The notes under the pieces were generated by a model. The model saw only the letters and a program-made list of their open reading frames with translations, ran no database searches and was not told the origin of the DNA. A stretch of 64,000 bases of DNA from Synaphobranchus kaupii. Lineage: Eukaryota; Chordata; Actinopteri; Anguilliformes; Synaphobranchidae. This document shows, one piece after another, positions 63,101 to 64,000 of this stretch; the first letter of the stretch is position 1, and every line of letters begins with the position of its first letter. Location of the stretch: assembly GCA_029718625.1 (NCBI GenBank), contig CM056376.1, forward strand, positions 95,683,705 to 95,747,704, read 5' to 3'. The translations under genes were made by a program, and so were the position numbers.

Positions 63101-63870
63101 AATGAGGTGAAAAGTTATGTTGAAAACAATAAATTCTCTAAGTAGTGAATGCAGGACAGTGTGAAACCACATCAGTAAAAGCCAAGCAAAGCCGAGATGT
63201 GAAAAATGTGGCAGAGGACCAAAACTGCACGGAACAGCAGAGCCCTTTGTGCACTTATTTAAGCAATATGCTCTAAAGATGGCTAGCTGTCTGAAATAAT
63301 ACTCCAGCGGTGTGCATTATATTCAGATTTATTAGCACAGCCAAGCACAAAATCCTGAAGCCCATTGTCTCGAACAACAGGAACATCCATCTTAATTTGT
63401 GCGCCCCATAGCCGACAGCCATTCAGAGAAAGCCAATGTATTTCAATTAATCAGTCTAGTGCAAAGACAGGCCTGGTGCTTTTGGTGTCTGCAATTGACT
63501 GATACTCAGCAAACACCTCCCCAGTTACTGTACACAAGCCTGGCATAAGCAACGCACTAACAAGGATCACTACACTGTGCAGAGTGCCAGCCCGGTCTGG
63601 TCCCCACTCGAGCTGCACTGTGACCTGGGGCCCTGAGTAAACGACACCGCTGTACAGCGAAGTGAAGAAGAGAAAAAGAAAGACAGAAGGAGAAAGCAGA
63701 ATAAAGCAGAAGGGCGGACAGGAAAGAAGACCGACTCTACGGCGACAGCAAACCACAGAGACGACGGCGCAGGGAACGGCAGCGCCGCTAGCTCTCCACA
63801 AATTCCGTCCGCAGTACCTGTACGACCAACGGCTGTAGACGGGCTGGGCGCCGCTCTTTAAGGTGTCCAT
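42890..63870 (-). CDS. tulp3: Tubby-family protein, most like TULP3
   Basis: Eleven coding exons on the minus strand: 63818-63870, 54667-54718, 51435-51597, 50254-50430, 46241-46383, 44661-44852, 44464-44576, 44225-44342, 43939-44037, 43344-43515 and 42890-43023. All phases join, giving 471 aa. Residues about 26-55 (LRQQKLDKQ, then [16 protein letters not shown]) match the amphipathic N-terminal helix that binds IFT-A in TULP3. GIDGPAA and the acidic SVNYDE tract follow. The C-terminal half is a full Tubby domain with the basic phosphoinositide-site motif [16 protein letters not shown] and the ending [14 protein letters not shown]3-like features include [15 protein letters not shown] and AIGLSSF; some residues are TUB-like. 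In the family it binds PI(4,5)P2 and carries membrane receptors into cilia. The first intron is 9.1 kb. Confidence 0.88.
43555..43830. repeat. degenerate CTCCACACATCC minisatellite in tulp3 intron
   Basis: Repeated but irregular CTCCACACATCCCC / CTCCA(T/A)(G/A)CACCCC segments spaced about 25-40 bases. It lies wholly within the intron between exons 43,344-43,515 and 43,939-44,037. Confidence 0.5.
44963..46172. mobile_element. TTAA-flanked non-autonomous transposon in tulp3 intron
   Basis: TTAA direct repeats (44,959-44,962 and 46,173-46,176) flank inverted arms of about 300 bp starting AGGGTTAGTTCGGAATTTTG. TTAA targets are typical of piggyBac and Kolobok elements. There is no coding capacity. 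A second short palindrome (AAGTATCGCTCCGC / GCGGAGCGATACTT) lies near 45,806-45,857. Confidence 0.85.
46384..48990. other. tulp3 intron, left part
   Basis: Non-coding. At about 46,961-47,093 (+) a 44-codon frame reads [14 protein letters not shown] and then a stop, vaguely like the start of a transposon THAP domain. At 48,190-48,304 (-) a 115-base exon-like segment (AG...GT) is open but would break the tulp3 frame. I see nothing else. Confidence 0.4.
48991..50176. mobile_element. Tc1-type element with two different ends, tulp3 intron
   Basis: TA-flanked. The left end CAGTGAGCACTATAATTC belongs to the family at 36,523, but the right end (49,968-50,176; two direct GGGGTGCCAATAAT repeats, ending GGAGGGCACTG) belongs to another Tc1 family. 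The palindromic core lies between. No transposase frame is present. It is best read as a recombinant or as one element abutting a solo end. Confidence 0.7.
50182..50234. repeat. CA microsatellite
   Basis: About 26 CA dinucleotides directly beside the end of the preceding Tc1 element and 20 bp from the tulp3 exon at 50,254. Confidence 0.95.
50630..51190. repeat. about 30-bp minisatellite in tulp3 intron
   Basis: Roughly 18 imperfect units of TTCCCTGAACTTCC followed by CTGTGCATTTGAG. A period near 30, divisible by three, explains long open frames on both strands, so these are not genes. Confidence 0.85.
52107..52735 (+). pseudogene. decayed hAT-type transposase N-terminus with broken BED finger
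   Basis: A TAGGGATGGGTATCGAG segment resembles hAT ends. From 52,397 a 112-codon frame has the BED-finger layout [33 protein letters not shown]. The second Cys is Leu and the first His is Arg, so the zinc site is lost. No catalytic part follows; the sequence runs into another repeat. Confidence 0.6.
52734..53157. mobile_element. left part of a TTAA-type MITE, cut by the assembly gap
   Basis: TTAA followed by AGCTGCAGTAGGCAA resembles the start of a common fish MITE. The right end is not seen and may lie in the gap. No coding frame is supported; ATG-initiated frames here run only into unknown bases. Confidence 0.45.
53158..53657. other. assembly gap of 500 N
   Basis: Exactly 500 undetermined bases, a conventional size for a gap of unknown length. 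It falls within a tulp3 intron, between exons 51,435-51,597 and 54,667-54,718. Confidence 0.99.
53814..54238. repeat. compound CA microsatellite with ATAAACCCAC and CCGCC interruptions
   Basis: About 425 bp of CA dinucleotides broken by repeated ATAAACCCAC and CACCCGCCCAC variants. The interruptions recur in the same order, which points to block duplications. Long frames of Val-Cys on the minus strand are artefacts. Confidence 0.95.
55310..55590 (+). pseudogene. HARBI1-like transposase fragment
   Basis: The plus strand, with frame breaks, reads [18 protein letters not shown] and then [16 protein letters not shown]. This is the helix-turn-helix part of Harbinger transposases. The DDE catalytic region is absent. 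Confidence 0.65.
55633..55896 (-). pseudogene. Harbinger Myb/SANT-like DNA-binding protein fragment
   Basis: An 87-codon frame with [26 protein letters not shown] and [10 protein letters not shown] matches the Myb/MADF-like accessory protein of Harbinger elements. Only the N-terminal domain remains. Confidence 0.6.
56262..56572. mobile_element. right-half relic of the CAAACC-ended Tc1-type element
   Basis: Begins inside the palindromic core (TAGTATCGCTTGTAAGAG) and ends GGAACTGGGGTTTG followed by TA. It matches about 26,420-26,807. The left half is missing. Confidence 0.8.
57360..57475. repeat. pyrimidine-rich CTCTCT tract
   Basis: Low-complexity CT-rich sequence in the tulp3 first intron. 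The minus frame reads Glu/Arg repeats and is not a gene. Confidence 0.7.
57505..58110 (+). mobile_element. 5S rRNA-derived SINE-like element
   Basis: The head (57,505-57,650) contains GCAGCCATACCACTG, GAAGCTAAGCAGG and GTACTTGGGTGGGAGACC, matching 5S rRNA including its internal promoter. The tail near 58,005-58,110 has GTGGGTGCTACATATTGGTG and TGAAGTGCTTTGAGATCAT, resembling conserved SINE tails. It is too diverged to be a working 5S gene. Confidence 0.7.
58114..58276. mobile_element. palindromic MITE, well preserved copy
   Basis: GATTTACTAAGACCTTTAGC at the left and its inverse at the right close a 163-bp palindrome with CCAATCATTGG-type centre. It is the same family as 4895-5050. Confidence 0.85.
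58277..60234. other. tulp3 first intron, no feature recognised
   Basis: AT-rich with short ATATATT runs at 58,490-58,700. A 5' splice-like AAG/GTAAGC at about 59,985 (-) has no partner of the right phase. No transposon ends found. Confidence 0.4.
60235..61553. mobile_element. Tc1-type element carrying the palindromic core and a nested relative
   Basis: TA-flanked; ends CAGTGCAGTCCGTAAGTATT and its inverse. Arms contain TTTTGTTGCTTTCGCTTTG. The palindromic centre is interrupted by a related element at 60,814-61,438. No transposase frame is present. Confidence 0.85.
60814..61438. mobile_element. nested Tc1-type element
   Basis: TA-flanked ends CAGTTAGGTCCATAAGTATT and its inverse (GGACCTAACTG). 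It is closely related to its host but its core is mostly deleted. It is the younger insertion. Confidence 0.85.
61554..63817. other. tulp3 first intron, proximal part
   Basis: Mostly unique-looking sequence with an ATT run near 61,980. No conserved frame, RNA gene or transposon end recognised. Any enhancer cannot be seen from sequence alone. Confidence 0.4.
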
Positions 63871-64000
63871 GACGCATGTGGACAGGAGCCCGGCGGAGAG
63901 GCTCTTTTCAGCTCGGAGCTCGGCAGCATCCGAAAGGGAGCCGGGAGCCAGGGCTGGGACACAAGGCCCTCGAGACTAGGGGCCAGCACCACTGACGGCG
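63871..64000 (-). promoter_or_regulatory. tulp3 5' UTR and promoter-proximal region
   Basis: GC-rich sequence with many CpG directly upstream of the tulp3 ATG (63,870), as expected for a CpG-type promoter. No TATA box is evident and the transcription start cannot be placed; the window ends here. Confidence 0.5.

Overview
This is a window of nuclear DNA from a ray-finned fish, very likely a teleost. The evidence is split genes with GT/AG introns, abundant Tc1/mariner, hAT, Harbinger-like and TTAA-type DNA transposons (including Sleeping Beauty-like terminal repeats), long CA microsatellites and a 500-N assembly gap. No species can be fixed from the sequence alone.

Left half (2.3-36.3 kb, + strand): three tandem copies of a TIPARP/PARP7-like mono-ADP-ribosyltransferase gene. 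Each has five coding exons with conserved splice phases and the order NLS-like KKRK, CCCH zinc finger, WWE-like region, PARP catalytic domain. Copies 1 and 2 are intact (569 and 641 codons). Copy 3 has a 1-base insertion in a G run 24 bases after its ATG and a Thr where its sisters have Ile at the third catalytic-triad position. The copies are mosaics of one another, which suggests gene conversion. A scrap of a fourth 3' end lies in the 3' flank of copy 3.

Between copies 1 and 2 sits the most unusual object: an 8.44-kb element (about 10,964-19,403) bounded by perfect 22-bp terminal inverted repeats. It holds two arrays of a 168-bp satellite in opposite orientations, an exon-like PHD-finger remnant between them, and a younger nested 1.9-kb MITE. 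One frame of the satellite is open for 56 codons per unit. Its right end lies 49 bp upstream of the splice acceptor of copy 2's first coding exon.

Right half (42.9-63.9 kb, - strand): an 11-exon Tubby-family gene, best matching tulp3 (471 aa), with a 9.1-kb first intron full of nested transposons. A palindromic core occurs inside Tc1-type elements with several different terminal repeats across the window. Intergenic DNA is otherwise AT-rich with decayed transposons. The PARP-like genes and tulp3 have no evident functional link.
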